From Microscillaceae bacterium (GTDB taxonomy: Bacteria; Bacteroidota; Bacteroidia; Cytophagales; Microscillaceae): a stretch of DNA of 39,160 nt. Numbering within the stretch: position 1 is the stretch's first letter; the number at the start of each line of letters is the position of its first letter. Shown piece after piece: positions 1-6,855 of this stretch. The position numbers and the translations under genes are program-made. Under the pieces are notes generated by a model, which worked only from the letters and a program-made list of their open reading frames with translations, did not search any database and was not told where the DNA came from. The stretch is from the NCBI GenBank assembly GCA_011390205.1, contig JAABSX010000039.1:1-39160 (forward strand), given 5' to 3'.

Positions 1-64
1 TATTTCTAAAACAAAATTCTTGGAAAAATTATATCAAAATATTTGGAGTTTAAGATAGTATCTA

Positions 65-242
65 AGACCAGTAGGGGGGACACTGGAGTAAGTTATACAA
101 AATCCACACTATCTTATAGTCATACAATATGGATTTATGGTTCAAAACCAAAGTAAAAATGAGATTAAGAAGAAATATTTTTTTTGTGTTAATGCTTTTT
201 AGTATGATTATTACTGATTTAGCAATGTCCCCCATCTGGTCA
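65..242. repeat. imperfect inverted repeat pair enclosing about 145 bp (MITE-like)
   Basis: The left arm (about 65-83) reads gaccag-ta-gggggaca. The right arm (about 226-242) reads tgtccccc-at-ctggtc, its near reverse complement with one or two differences. The interior is AT-rich and has no credible coding frame. This is the shape of a small non-autonomous element, but I find no target-site duplication and no transposase, so it could be a chance inverted repeat. Confidence 0.25.
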
Positions 243-279
243 TAGGTTGTAGTATTAAGCGTAATCCACAACTGCAAAC

Positions 280-305
280 TGGTCAGATGCGTCTCGCTCT
301 GACCA
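280..305. repeat. bulged palindrome
   Basis: TGGTCAGA (280-287) pairs with TCTGACCA (298-305). Inside it GCG pairs with CGC around a TCT loop, with one bulged T. There is no T-run on either side, so it does not look like an intrinsic terminator. It resembles a REP-type extragenic palindrome. Confidence 0.5.
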
Positions 306-344
306 AAGGTTCTTGCATCATAAAACCGTAGTTTTGGATATTGA

Positions 345-378
345 TTTGCGTTTATTTCAGAATTTTATTTTATATTTG
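345..378 (+). promoter_or_regulatory. predicted Bacteroidota promoter upstream of the 70-bp tandem repeat
   Basis: TTTG (345-348) is followed after 22 bases by TATATTTG (371-378), matching the TTTG / TAnnTTTG pattern of the Bacteroidota primary sigma factor. The predicted start, about 7 bases on, falls at about 385, which is the first base of repeat copy 1. The 22-base spacing is at the long end of what is usual. Confidence 0.4.
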
Positions 379-384
379 AGCCCC

Positions 385-524
385 CCCAGTTCTGCGTAGA
401 GTGTTGTGCGTAGTTTGAGCGTAGCGGAAACTACGGACTTGCTATGTTGCAAATCCCAGTTCTGCGTAGAGTCTTGTGCGTAGTTTGAGCGTAGCGGAAA
501 CTACGCACTTGCTATGTTGCAAAT
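385..524. repeat. tandem direct repeat, 2 x 70 bp
   Basis: Copy 1 is 385-454 and copy 2 is 455-524. They differ at only two positions (403/473 and 436/506, both G to C). Each copy contains an inverted repeat: in copy 2 an 11-bp arm GTGCGTAGTTT (476-486) pairs with its complement at 498-508 around the loop GAGCGTAGCGG. In copy 1 the 436 change breaks one base pair near the foot of the stem, which suggests copy 2 is the better preserved. Confidence 0.9.
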
Positions 525-545
525 CTTCGGATTTGCCTGTTTTTT
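519..545 (+). terminator. intrinsic terminator-like hairpin with TTCG tetraloop
   Basis: A perfect 7-bp stem (GCAAATC 519-525, GATTTGC 530-536) closes the very stable TTCG tetraloop, and a T-rich run (540-545) follows after three bases. The run is itself the left arm of a second AT stem (537-545 with 549-557). The orientation fits ending a plus-strand transcript that starts near 385. Confidence 0.5.
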
Positions 546-639
546 GTAAAAAAACAGTGGGTGTTTGTGTTTTGTGATGTGTGGATAAGTTGATAGTTTT
601 GCTTTTATGCAATACAAATCAGAGATTTGTCAGAATATC

Positions 640-672
640 GTGCGTAGTTTCCGCTTCGCTCAAACTACGCAC
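640..672. repeat. third copy of the GTGCGTAGTTT palindrome, inverted
   Basis: The same 11-bp stem as in the 70-bp repeats, but the loop CCGCTTCGCTC is the reverse complement of GAGCGAAGCGG. This copy is therefore inverted, with one loop change compared with copies 1 and 2. It lies 22 bases past the stop codon of the minus-strand gene ending at 695. No T-run follows on either strand. Confidence 0.85.
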
Positions 673-694
673 AACGGGGGGCGAAGGAGTTATT

Positions 695-1009
695 TCACCC
701 CCTCAAAAACTGCAAGGCAAGCACATCGGGGATGGTGAGGGTAGTGCCTACCAAAGCAGAAATATCTAGCGGATTTTCTATCTGATTGACCTCCGCAATC
801 AGCCACCAGTAGCGTTCGGGATTCTCTACCTTGCCTTTGTAGTATTGGTAAACAATGAGGTCAAGCTCATCTCCCTTTGAGAGGGTATAAGTTCTGTCGC
901 CTTCTTGCTCAGCCCAGAGGAGGGCTTGGCGTATTTGGAGTTCTTCGCCATTTTCTAGCTCATAAATCCTGTTTTGCTGATAGGGGTTGTAGTCGGATAA
1001 TTGGCTCAT
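695..1009 (-). CDS. LysM/gp53-like baseplate protein (putative)
   Basis: This gene encodes 104 residues. I recognise a LysM/tail-protein-X-like pattern: a hydrophilic YELENGEELQIRQALLW start, then a DELDLIVYQYYKG segment (compare the usual D.L..IA..YYG), the WWLIAEVNQIENP core at about residues 67-80 (compare WW.IA.AN.I.NP), and a terminal VGTTLTIP. Such small LysM proteins sit in phage and contractile-injection baseplates (T4 gp53, Afp7-associated LysM). Its ATG overlaps the stop of the upstream frame (TAATG at 1011-1007), so the two are translationally coupled and same-operon. No other tail genes are present, so this is probably a remnant. Assignment is by pattern only and a search is needed for the exact family. 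Confidence 0.5.
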   Translation of the reverse strand: MSQLSDYNPYQQNRIYELENGEELQIRQALLWAEQEGDRTYTLSKGDELDLIVYQYYKGKVENPERYWWLIAEVNQIENPLDISALVGTTLTIPDVLALQFLRG

Positions 1010-1203
1010 TACAGTAATCCTCTGATGTTTTCAAGTGTGAATGCCCTGCCCTGTCCGTATATCTGTAAGCTCAAATCAATGTAAGCTTGGCACGGAATCC
1101 AGTTGTATTGGGGGTGAAAGTCTTTGAGCTGCACCCCTACACTGGCTACGTACCAAACCTCCTCTAAGAACATATCCCCCCAGACAAGCTTCACCCTTGG
1201 CAC
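1009..1203 (-). pseudogene. 5'-truncated tail-tube/CIS-hub-like fragment (putative)
   Basis: This frame encodes 64 residues from a GTG at 1203. No ATG exists between the upstream in-frame stop and this GTG, so the 5' end looks lost. The sequence starts PRVKLVWGDMF, continues with an alternating beta pattern (WYVASVGVQLKDF) and then P-C-QAYIDLSLQIYG. That order (WG, beta hairpin, P.RA.V.LSL) is how the C-terminal part of CIS tube-initiator or LysM-adaptor proteins (Afp7/PVC7 type) runs. Coupling to a LysM-like gene at 1009 fits that reading. It could instead be an intact tiny phage protein of unknown family. Confidence 0.35.
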
Positions 1204-1324
1204 GATGTGTATCTTTTGAGAATTGAAAATTCCTTAAAAAGTATATTGAATGATTCAGGTTTGAAAAATAAGAAAATAAAAAAGAGGTAGTAAAGAACAA
1301 TGAAAGGATAAAGGGGCTCCAGAG

Positions 1325-1362
1325 CAAAAAACCTCTCACAATCTGTTGATTATGAGAGGTTT
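1325..1362 (-). terminator. terminator of tRNA-fMet
   Basis: A 10-bp stem (AAACCTCTCA 1329-1338 with its complement 1353-1362) with a 14-base loop lies 6 bases past the tRNA 3' end. Read on the minus strand it runs into a T-rich tail (1330-1326). Confidence 0.7.
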
Positions 1363-1368
1363 ACTTAG

Positions 1369-1441
1369 TAGCGGGAAGAGGACTCGAACCTCTGGCCTTC
1401 GGGTTATGAGCCCGACGAGCTACCAACTGCTCCATCCCGCG
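1369..1441 (-). tRNA. initiator tRNA-fMet (CAT)
   Basis: A 73-nt cloverleaf with anticodon CAT. Two hallmarks make it the initiator and not the elongator: three consecutive G:C pairs at the foot of the anticodon stem (GGG-CTCATAA-CCC) and an unpaired 1:72 position (C1 opposite T72). The 3' CCA is not encoded. Discriminator base is A. A terminator follows at 1325-1362 and a promoter precedes at 1456-1487, so it is a single-gene unit. Confidence 0.95.
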
Positions 1442-1455
1442 ATGTAATGAGAATA

Positions 1456-1487
1456 CAAAAGTAGGTGGTTTTCCCGAAAAAAACAAA
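1456..1487 (-). promoter_or_regulatory. promoter of tRNA-fMet
   Basis: On the minus strand TTTG (1487-1484), 20 bases, then TACTTTTG (1463-1456): an exact TTTG / TAnnTTTG match. The start is predicted at about 1449, 8 bases ahead of the mature tRNA end. The upstream box touches the era -7 box on the other strand. Confidence 0.65.
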
Positions 1488-1495
1488 TATCTTTG
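1488..1495 (+). promoter_or_regulatory. -7 box of era
   Basis: TATCTTTG matches TAnnTTTG and lies 16 bases ahead of the era ATG, giving a leader of only about 9 bases. I see no good TTTG box 19-22 bases upstream (GGTG there), so it may be weaker or activator-dependent. Confidence 0.45.
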
Positions 1496-1510
1496 TAAAA
1501 AAAAACAAAA

Positions 1511-2416
1511 ATGGAGGAAAACCCACTCATACCTGATAATAACCCACAGCATAAAGCTGGATTTGTAAGCATCATAGGCAAACCAAATGTGGGCAAATCT
1601 ACCCTAATGAACCAAGTAGTAGGAGAAAAGCTCTCTATCATTACCTCAAAGGCTCAGACCACTAGGCATAGAATCATGGGGATACTCAATGGAGAAGATT
1701 ATCAAATTGTATATTCAGATACCCCAGGAATCATCAAACCCCTGTACGCCCTCCACGAGTCTATGATGGATTTTGTGCAAAGCTCTCTCGAAGATGCCGA
1801 TATCATCCTCTGGGTCACAGATATTTATGAAAAATTTGACGAAGACCAAATTGTAGAAAGACTCCAAGGACTAGAAGCACCCGTGTTTTTACTTATCAAC
1901 AAGATAGACCTTGCCACACAGGTAGAGACAGAAGAGAAAATTAAATACTGGAGTGAAAAATTTGACTTCCGTGAGGTGATACCCATCTCCGCACTTGAAA
2001 ACTTTAACGTAGAAAATGTATTCAGCAGAATCTTAGAAAACCTTCCCATACATCCGCCTTACTTTCCTAAAGACGAACTGACAGACAAGCCCGAGAAATT
2101 CTTTGCTGCAGAGATTATACGTGAAAAAATCTTTTTGAATTACAAGCAAGAAATCCCCTATGCCGCCGAAGTAGTCGTAGAAAGTTTTAAAGAAACAAAA
2201 GAACTAATTAGAATCAGGGCCGAAATACTCGTGGAGCGGACAAGCCAAAAAGGAATCATCATCGGAAAAGGAGGAGAGGCCCTCAAAAAAGTAGGCATCG
2301 CCGCCCGAAAAGATTTAGAAGCCTTCTTCGAAAAACAAGTCTTCTTAGAGCAATACGTAAAAGTAGAAGACAAATGGAGAGCCAAACCCAAACAACTCAA
2401 GAGATTTGGATATTAA
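1511..2416 (+). CDS. era: GTPase Era
   Basis: Era binds the 3' end of 16S rRNA and couples GTP hydrolysis to 30S subunit maturation. The 301-residue protein is of normal length. The G domain shows GKPNVGKST (23-31), the switch TT (50-51), DTPG (70-73) and NKID (130-133). The C-terminal KH RNA-binding domain carries [12 protein letters not shown] (about 249-260). The leader is A-rich with no Shine-Dalgarno sequence, as usual in Bacteroidota. It is followed after 62 bases by the related GTPase gene der, so the two ribosome-assembly GTPases probably form one unit. Confidence 0.97.
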   Translation: MEENPLIPDNNPQHKAGFVSIIGKPNVGKSTLMNQVVGEKLSIITSKAQTTRHRIMGILNGEDYQIVYSDTPGIIKPLYALHESMMDFVQSSLEDADIILWVTDIYEKFDEDQIVERLQGLEAPVFLLINKIDLATQVETEEKIKYWSEKFDFREVIPISALENFNVENVFSRILENLPIHPPYFPKDELTDKPEKFFAAEIIREKIFLNYKQEIPYAAEVVVESFKETKELIRIRAEILVERTSQKGIIIGKGGEALKKVGIAARKDLEAFFEKQVFLEQYVKVEDKWRAKPKQLKRFGY

Positions 2417-2478
2417 ATCTATCTATATAGATACCAAGCACTTAAAGTAAAAATTAAACAAGACAAGGAAAAATCAAA

Positions 2479-3786
2479 ATGGCAAATATTGTTGCAATCG
2501 TAGGAAGACCCAATGTAGGCAAATCCACTTTCTTTAATCGAATGATTGAAAGCCGTCAGTCTATTATGGATGACCAAAGTGGAATCACACGTGACAGAAT
2601 CTATGGGCAAGTGGAGTGGACAGGCAAAAAATTTACCATCATTGATACAGGTGGATATGTAGTAGGCTCAGAAGATGTATTTGAGGGCGCCATCAGACAA
2701 CAAGTAGAGATAGCCATGGAAGAGGCCGATGTAGTACTTTTTATGGTAGATGCCCAGATAGGGCTTACTGTCTTAGATGAAGAGTTTGCCAATGTATTAC
2801 GTAGATATGACAAGCCCACCGTCATCGTAGCAAATAAAGTAGATGAGGGCTATAAATCTTCTCAGACAGCTGAGTTTTATGCACTAGGATTCGAGAAAAT
2901 ATTTCCTGTCTCTGCCGCCAACGGCCTAGGCACAGGTGATTTGTTAGATGAGGTAATGTCATATCTTCCTGAGCCTGAGCTGATAGAAGATGAAACACAC
3001 ATCCCTAAATTGGCCATCTTAGGAAGACCCAATGTAGGTAAATCTTCTTTTGTAAATGTACTCATGGGTGAGGAGAGAAGCATCGTTACAGACCAAGCTG
3101 GCACCACAAGAGATGCCATTCATACACACTACAAGGCTTTTGGGCAAGAGTTTATACTGATAGATACCGCAGGGATTCGTAAGAAAAGCCGAGTCAGAGA
3201 CAACATAGAGTTTTATTCTGTTATGCGCTCGCTCAGAGTCTTAGAAGACTGTGATATATGTATCATCATGCTAGATGCCACTAGGGGCATAGAATCACAA
3301 GATGTAAACCTCATCACACTGGCAGACCGCAATGGCAAAGGACTCATCATTATGGTCAATAAATGGGATATGGTAGAAAAAGATACCAATACGGTAGATG
3401 AATTTAAAAAAGATATCTTAGATAGAATTGCTCCCATCACCTATGCACCCATCATTTTTACCTCTGTACTTAACAAACAGAGAATCCATAAAGTAATGGA
3501 AAAAGCAGGGCAGGTATATACCAATTTCACCAAAAAAGTGCCTACATCTGAGTTAAATGATATATTACTCAAAGAAATAGAGAGGTATCCGCCCCCAGCA
3601 CTCAAAGGAAAATATATCAAAATCAAGTACATCACACAGCTCCCTACACGCAAGCCAGCAATTGCTTTTTTCTGCAATCTGCCACAATACATCAAAGTGC
3701 CGTACCAGAGATTCTTAGAAAATCAAATTAGAAAGCATTTTGATTTTGAAGGAGTGCCCGTGCAGGTGTTTTTTAGAAAAAAATAA
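2479..3786 (+). CDS. der: double-domain GTPase Der (EngA)
   Basis: Der acts in late 50S subunit assembly. The 435 residues show the diagnostic tandem G domains: the first P-loop GRPNVGKST is at 9-17 and the second GRPNVGKSS at about 182-190, each with its own DTGG/DTAG and NKxD motifs (NKVD and NKWD). A KH-like domain follows, ending in the basic QVFFRKK tail. It lies just behind era with no terminator visible in the 62-base gap. I see no strong terminator after it either. Confidence 0.97.
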   Translation: MANIVAIVGRPNVGKSTFFNRMIESRQSIMDDQSGITRDRIYGQVEWTGKKFTIIDTGGYVVGSEDVFEGAIRQQVEIAMEEADVVLFMVDAQIGLTVLDEEFANVLRRYDKPTVIVANKVDEGYKSSQTAEFYALGFEKIFPVSAANGLGTGDLLDEVMSYLPEPELIEDETHIPKLAILGRPNVGKSSFVNVLMGEERSIVTDQAGTTRDAIHTHYKAFGQEFILIDTAGIRKKSRVRDNIEFYSVMRSLRVLEDCDICIIMLDATRGIESQDVNLITLADRNGKGLIIMVNKWDMVEKDTNTVDEFKKDILDRIAPITYAPIIFTSVLNKQRIHKVMEKAGQVYTNFTKKVPTSELNDILLKEIERYPPPALKGKYIKIKYITQLPTRKPAIAFFCNLPQYIKVPYQRFLENQIRKHFDFEGVPVQVFFRKK

Positions 3787-4067
3787 ATTACAAAAGGAAG
3801 TAACAATGTAGCACTTTAAGGCCCTCAAAAAGCCCAAAAGGCTACACAACTTCTTTGCTCCACTAAAAAATAGTGAAAATCATAGAACACTAAGAAAAAA
3901 TAAATACTTCTTTATAAAATGGACTCTTTCAGAAAAAGCAAAATAAAAATAGCCACTTGATGACTTTACCCAAAATACTATTTTGCGTAAATAACACTAC
4001 ACGAAGCATAAAACAAAACCAATAGACCAAAAATAAGCACGTTTTTAATAAAAAAAATCACCAAGTA
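3787..4067. other. AT-rich intergenic region, nothing recognised
   Basis: Between der and the promoter of the tRNA-tuf cluster lie about 280 AT-rich bases. Only a weak 4-bp hairpin near 3827 is visible. There is no credible coding frame on either strand. Confidence 0.6.
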
Positions 4068-4098
4068 TTTGATAATAAGAAAATAGCGTGTAAATTTG
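4068..4098 (+). promoter_or_regulatory. promoter of the tRNA-tuf cluster
   Basis: TTTG (4068-4071), 19 bases, then TAAATTTG (4091-4098): a perfect Bacteroidota promoter. Predicted start is about 4105, some 20 bases ahead of tRNA-Tyr. This probably drives the three tRNAs and tuf. Confidence 0.7.
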
Positions 4099-4123
4099 CA
4101 ACCACTTTAAGAAGTAAGCCAAG

Positions 4124-4206
4124 GGGGAAATACCAAAGCGGCCAACTGGGGCAGACTGTAAATCTGCTGTCTTATGACTTCGTAGGTTCGAATCCTGCTT
4201 TCCCCA
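4124..4206 (+). tRNA. tRNA-Tyr (GTA)
   Basis: An 83-nt class II tRNA with a long variable arm. Acceptor GGGGAAA pairs with TTTCCCC and the anticodon loop is CTGTAAA (GTA). The 3' CCA is not encoded. First gene of the Tyr-Gly-Thr-tuf group. Confidence 0.97.
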
Positions 4207-4281
4207 CAACCTATCACAAGATTATTTTATATCTTTTGATAGTTTACATAGATAAGTACTCCATACAAAAGAGTATCAAAA

Positions 4282-4354
4282 GCGGGAGTAGCTCAGTTGG
4301 TAGAGCGATAGCCTTCCAAGCTATAGGTCGCGAGTTCGAACCTCGTCTCCCGCT
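4282..4354 (+). tRNA. tRNA-Gly (TCC)
   Basis: 73 nt. Acceptor GCGGGAG pairs with CTCCCGC, anticodon loop CTTCCAA gives TCC, discriminator is T. The 3' CCA is not encoded. Confidence 0.97.
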
Positions 4355-4382
4355 CTTTTTTTTTGTATAAACTGTATTAACA

Positions 4383-4454
4383 GCCGATGTAGCTCAGGGG
4401 TAGAGTGCTTCCTTGGTAAGGAAGAGGTCACGGGTTCAAATCCCGTCATTGGCT
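4383..4454 (+). tRNA. tRNA-Thr (GGT)
   Basis: 72 nt. Acceptor GCCGATG pairs with CATTGGC (one G:T), anticodon loop TTGGTAA gives GGT. It ends 71 bases before tuf with no terminator, so tuf is probably cotranscribed and released by tRNA processing. Confidence 0.97.
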
Positions 4455-4525
4455 CTGATTGGTATAGGATACTTTAATTTTATAATTTGTATTTTCGTAA
4501 GTTTAAAAATTGAGGATTTTCAAAA

Positions 4526-5713
4526 ATGGCTAAAGCGCATTTCGACCGTTCCAAACCCCATGTTAACATAGGTACTATTGGACACGTTGACCACGGTAAA
4601 ACTACTTTAACTGCTGCAATTACTAAAGTATTGGCAGAAAAAGGTTTTTCTGAAATAAGAAGTTTTGATTCTATCGATAACGCTCCTGAAGAGAAAGAGC
4701 GTGGTATCACTATCAACACTTCACACGTAGAATATCAAACAGAATTACGTCACTATGCACACGTTGACTGTCCAGGTCACGCTGACTATGTAAAAAACAT
4801 GGTAACAGGTGCTGCACAGATGGACGGAGCAATTCTAGTAGTGGCTGCTACTGATGGCCCTATGCCTCAAACTCGTGAGCACATTCTTTTGGCACGCCAA
4901 GTAGGTGTACCCGCTCTTGTAGTATTTATGAACAAAGTGGACTTGGTAGATGACGAAGAGCTCTTAGAACTTGTAGAAATGGAAGTTCGTGAACTTCTAG
5001 AGTTTTATGAGTATCCAGGTGATGATATTCCTGTGGTAAAAGGATCTGCCCTTGGTGGACTCAACAATGAGCCTGAGTGGGTAGAGAAAATCATGGAATT
5101 AATGACAGCCGTTGATGAGCACATTCCTCTTCCTGAGCGTGCTGTTGATAAGCCTTTCTTGATGCCTGTAGAAGATGTATTCTCTATCACTGGTCGTGGT
5201 ACTGTAGCTACTGGTCGTATAGAGCGTGGTGTAATCAACTCTGGCGAGCCTGTACAAATCCTAGGAATGGGCGCTGAAAACTTAACATCTACTGTAACAG
5301 GTGTAGAGATGTTCCGTAAGATTCTTGACCGTGGTGAAGCTGGTGATAACGTAGGTCTATTACTTCGTGGTATTGAGAAAACTCAAATCAAGCGTGGTAT
5401 GGTAATCTGCAAGCCGGGCTCTGTAACTCCTCACCAAAAATTCAAGGCAGAGGTTTATGTATTGTCAAAAGAAGAAGGCGGACGTCATACTCCATTCTTT
5501 AACAAGTATCGCCCTCAGTTTTACCTAAGAACTACTGACGTAACAGGAGAAGTAACGCTTCCCGAAGGCGTAGAAATGGTAATGCCTGGTGATAACGTAA
5601 CATTGACAATCGAACTACTTAGCACTGTAGCTATGGAGAAAGGTCTTCGCTTCGCAATCCGTGAAGGTGGACGTACTGTAGGTGCAGGTCAGGTAACCGA
5701 AATCATTAAATAA
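4526..5713 (+). CDS. tuf: elongation factor Tu
   Basis: EF-Tu delivers aminoacyl-tRNA to the ribosomal A site. At 395 residues it is full length. G domain: GHVDHGKT at 19-26, DCPGH at 81-85, NKVD at 136-139; the effector region RGITI is at 59-63. Domains 2 and 3 follow to the terminal GQVTEIIK. Codon use is visibly more biased towards preferred codons (CGT for Arg, GGT for Gly) than in neighbours, as expected for a very highly expressed gene. It follows three tRNA genes and ends in a strong terminator (5730-5767), the same tRNA-tuf arrangement as the enterobacterial tufB operon. Confidence 0.99.
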   Translation: MAKAHFDRSKPHVNIGTIGHVDHGKTTLTAAITKVLAEKGFSEIRSFDSIDNAPEEKERGITINTSHVEYQTELRHYAHVDCPGHADYVKNMVTGAAQMDGAILVVAATDGPMPQTREHILLARQVGVPALVVFMNKVDLVDDEELLELVEMEVRELLEFYEYPGDDIPVVKGSALGGLNNEPEWVEKIMELMTAVDEHIPLPERAVDKPFLMPVEDVFSITGRGTVATGRIERGVINSGEPVQILGMGAENLTSTVTGVEMFRKILDRGEAGDNVGLLLRGIEKTQIKRGMVICKPGSVTPHQKFKAEVYVLSKEEGGRHTPFFNKYRPQFYLRTTDVTGEVTLPEGVEMVMPGDNVTLTIELLSTVAMEKGLRFAIREGGRTVGAGQVTEIIK

Positions 5714-5729
5714 TTGTAGAAATATTTAG

Positions 5730-5767
5730 GACACTCTTGGTAACTATTTATCTAAGAGTGTCTTTTT
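5730..5767 (+). terminator. tuf terminator
   Basis: A 9-bp stem (GACACTCTT 5730-5738, AAGAGTGTC 5754-5762), a 15-base loop and then TTTTT. It separates tuf from the tRNA-Trp/secE unit. Confidence 0.85.
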
Positions 5768-5808
5768 GTATTTATACTTTTTCTATAACATAGTTTTTGT
5801 TTTTAGAC

Positions 5809-5881
5809 ACGGGCGTAGCTCAATTGGTAGAGCGACGGTCTCCAAAACCGTAGGCTGCGGGTTCGATTCCTGCCGCCCGTG
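5809..5881 (+). tRNA. tRNA-Trp (CCA)
   Basis: 73 nt. Acceptor ACGGGCG pairs with CGCCCGT, anticodon loop CTCCAAA gives CCA, and the discriminator is G, the usual tRNA-Trp identity base. Only 23 bases separate it from the secE start, so secE is most likely on the same transcript. Confidence 0.97.
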
Positions 5882-5904
5882 CATTTTATTTTATCTTAAA
5901 AGTA

Positions 5905-6096
5905 ATGAACAAAGTAATTAGTTTCTTCAAAGAATCTTATTTTGAGCTGAAAGAAAAAGTAACGTGGCCTAAGTGGGGTGAGTTACAAAATAGCTCTACA
6001 CTGGTGCTGATTGCCTCTACTATATTTGCCCTAGTAATATTTGGCATGGACAGAGTCTTTGAGGCAATATTGGGAGCATTCTATAATAGCTTTTAA
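5905..6096 (+). CDS. secE: preprotein translocase subunit SecE
   Basis: SecE is the essential clamp subunit of the SecYEG channel in the inner membrane. The 63-residue short form has an amphipathic stretch with the conserved ELKEKVTWPKWGEL (about 16-28), then a single membrane helix (about 31-53). It directly precedes nusG, as in most bacteria. This is the single-helix version typical outside gammaproteobacteria. Confidence 0.93.
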   Translation: MNKVISFFKESYFELKEKVTWPKWGELQNSSTLVLIASTIFALVIFGMDRVFEAILGAFYNSF

Positions 6097-6146
6097 GAGG
6101 GACTTTATTAGTAACAATTTAATTAAAAGGTTGAGTTAGATTAATT

Positions 6147-6701
6147 ATGAATGAATTAAAGTGGTATGTAGTTCGGGCAATTTCTGGACAGGAAAAGAAA
6201 ATCAAGAACTATCTTGATACTGAGATTGCACGCAATTCTATAGCAGACTATATTCCTCAGATTTTAATTCCTTCAGAAAAGGTCTATGAAATGCGAAATG
6301 GTAAGAAGTATCAGAGAGAAAGAAATTTCTTTCCTGGCTACATCCTTGTGCAGGCAGATTTGACACATGGAGAAGTAGAACCTGTGATTACAAACATACC
6401 AGGCATCATTGGGTTTCTGAGTGAAAACCATGGCACAAGCAAAAAACCAACTCCTATCAGGCAGTCAGACATTAACCGAATCTTAGGACGTGTAGATGAA
6501 GCCAACAGTGAAGATCCACAATTGGAGTCTAGTTTTGTGGTAGGAGAGTCTGTCAAAGTAAATGATGGGCCATTTAGTGGCTTTACAGGCACAGTAGAAG
6601 AAGTATTTGAAGACCGTAAAAAACTAAACGTAACCGTGAAGATTTTTGGTAGAAATACTCCTGTAGAGCTCAATTATCTCCAAGTAGAAAAGCAGGATTA
6701 A
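6147..6701 (+). CDS. nusG: transcription termination/antitermination factor NusG
   Basis: NusG binds RNA polymerase and links it to Rho or the ribosome. The 184 residues contain the NGN domain starting KWYVVRAISGQEKKIKNYL, with FFPGYILV at about 53-60 and IPGIIGFL at about 75-82. A linker and the KOW domain follow (about 132-182, VKVNDGPFSGFTGTVEEV). Gene order secE-nusG-rplK is canonical. Confidence 0.97.
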   Translation: MNELKWYVVRAISGQEKKIKNYLDTEIARNSIADYIPQILIPSEKVYEMRNGKKYQRERNFFPGYILVQADLTHGEVEPVITNIPGIIGFLSENHGTSKKPTPIRQSDINRILGRVDEANSEDPQLESSFVVGESVKVNDGPFSGFTGTVEEVFEDRKKLNVTVKIFGRNTPVELNYLQVEKQD

Positions 6702-6803
6702 TAATCCAAGCTATATACCGAGAGGGCATTCAAAAATGATAATTACAGTGAAGGTGAGCTCATTGTAATTGCTTCCAATCATCTAGAAAAGAATCTCAAA
6801 CAG

Positions 6804-6835
6804 GGCTTCTAGTTAGGAGCCTTTTATTTTTATTA
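6804..6835 (+). terminator. hairpin between nusG and rplK
   Basis: A 6-bp stem (GGCTTC 6804-6809, GGAGCC 6816-6821, one T:G pair) with loop TAGTTA, followed by TTTTATTTTTATT. It is a weak terminator or attenuator within the 154-base gap before the ribosomal protein genes. I found no clear TAnnTTTG box between it and rplK. Confidence 0.5.
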
Positions 6836-6855
6836 AAATTGAAGTTTATCTGATT

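Larger units (their letters stand above)
1..384. other. non-coding AT-rich accessory stretch
   Basis: No open frame here looks like a protein. The stretch holds an imperfect inverted repeat (65-83 with 226-242), a 10-bp bulged palindrome (280-305) and, near its right end, a Bacteroidota-type promoter (345-378). Otherwise I see nothing. Confidence 0.6.
385..545 (+). ncRNA. candidate structured small RNA (tandem hairpins plus terminator)
   Basis: This transcription unit is inferred from three signals in order: the promoter at 345-378, two 70-base repeats each folding into a long hairpin, and a terminator-like hairpin at 519-536 followed by a T-run. The tail of the repeat (GCAAATC) forms the left arm of the terminator only in copy 2. 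The predicted RNA is about 160 nt and has no coding frame of note. The alternative is a pure DNA repeat such as a REP cluster that is transcribed by chance or not at all. Confidence 0.3.

Noticed and set aside
62-277. 71-residue minus-strand frame in the left non-coding stretch
   Set aside because: It runs through the inverted repeat arms, has an Ile/Leu-rich AT-driven composition and no domain pattern or coupled neighbour.
1076-1339. 87-residue minus-strand frame upstream of the baseplate remnant
   Set aside because: Overlaps the better frame at 1009-1203 in another register and reads as low-complexity Phe/Ser; it also covers the tRNA terminator.
4479-4500. TATAATTTG as a private tuf promoter
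   Set aside because: One base too long for TAnnTTTG and no TTTG box at the right distance; cotranscription from 4068 explains tuf.
5791-5799. TAGTTTTTG just ahead of tRNA-Trp as a -7 box
   Set aside because: Has three bases, not two, between TA and TTTG, and the nearest TTTG (5765-5768) is too far upstream. The same near-miss occurs at about 35588, so it is probably AT-rich chance.
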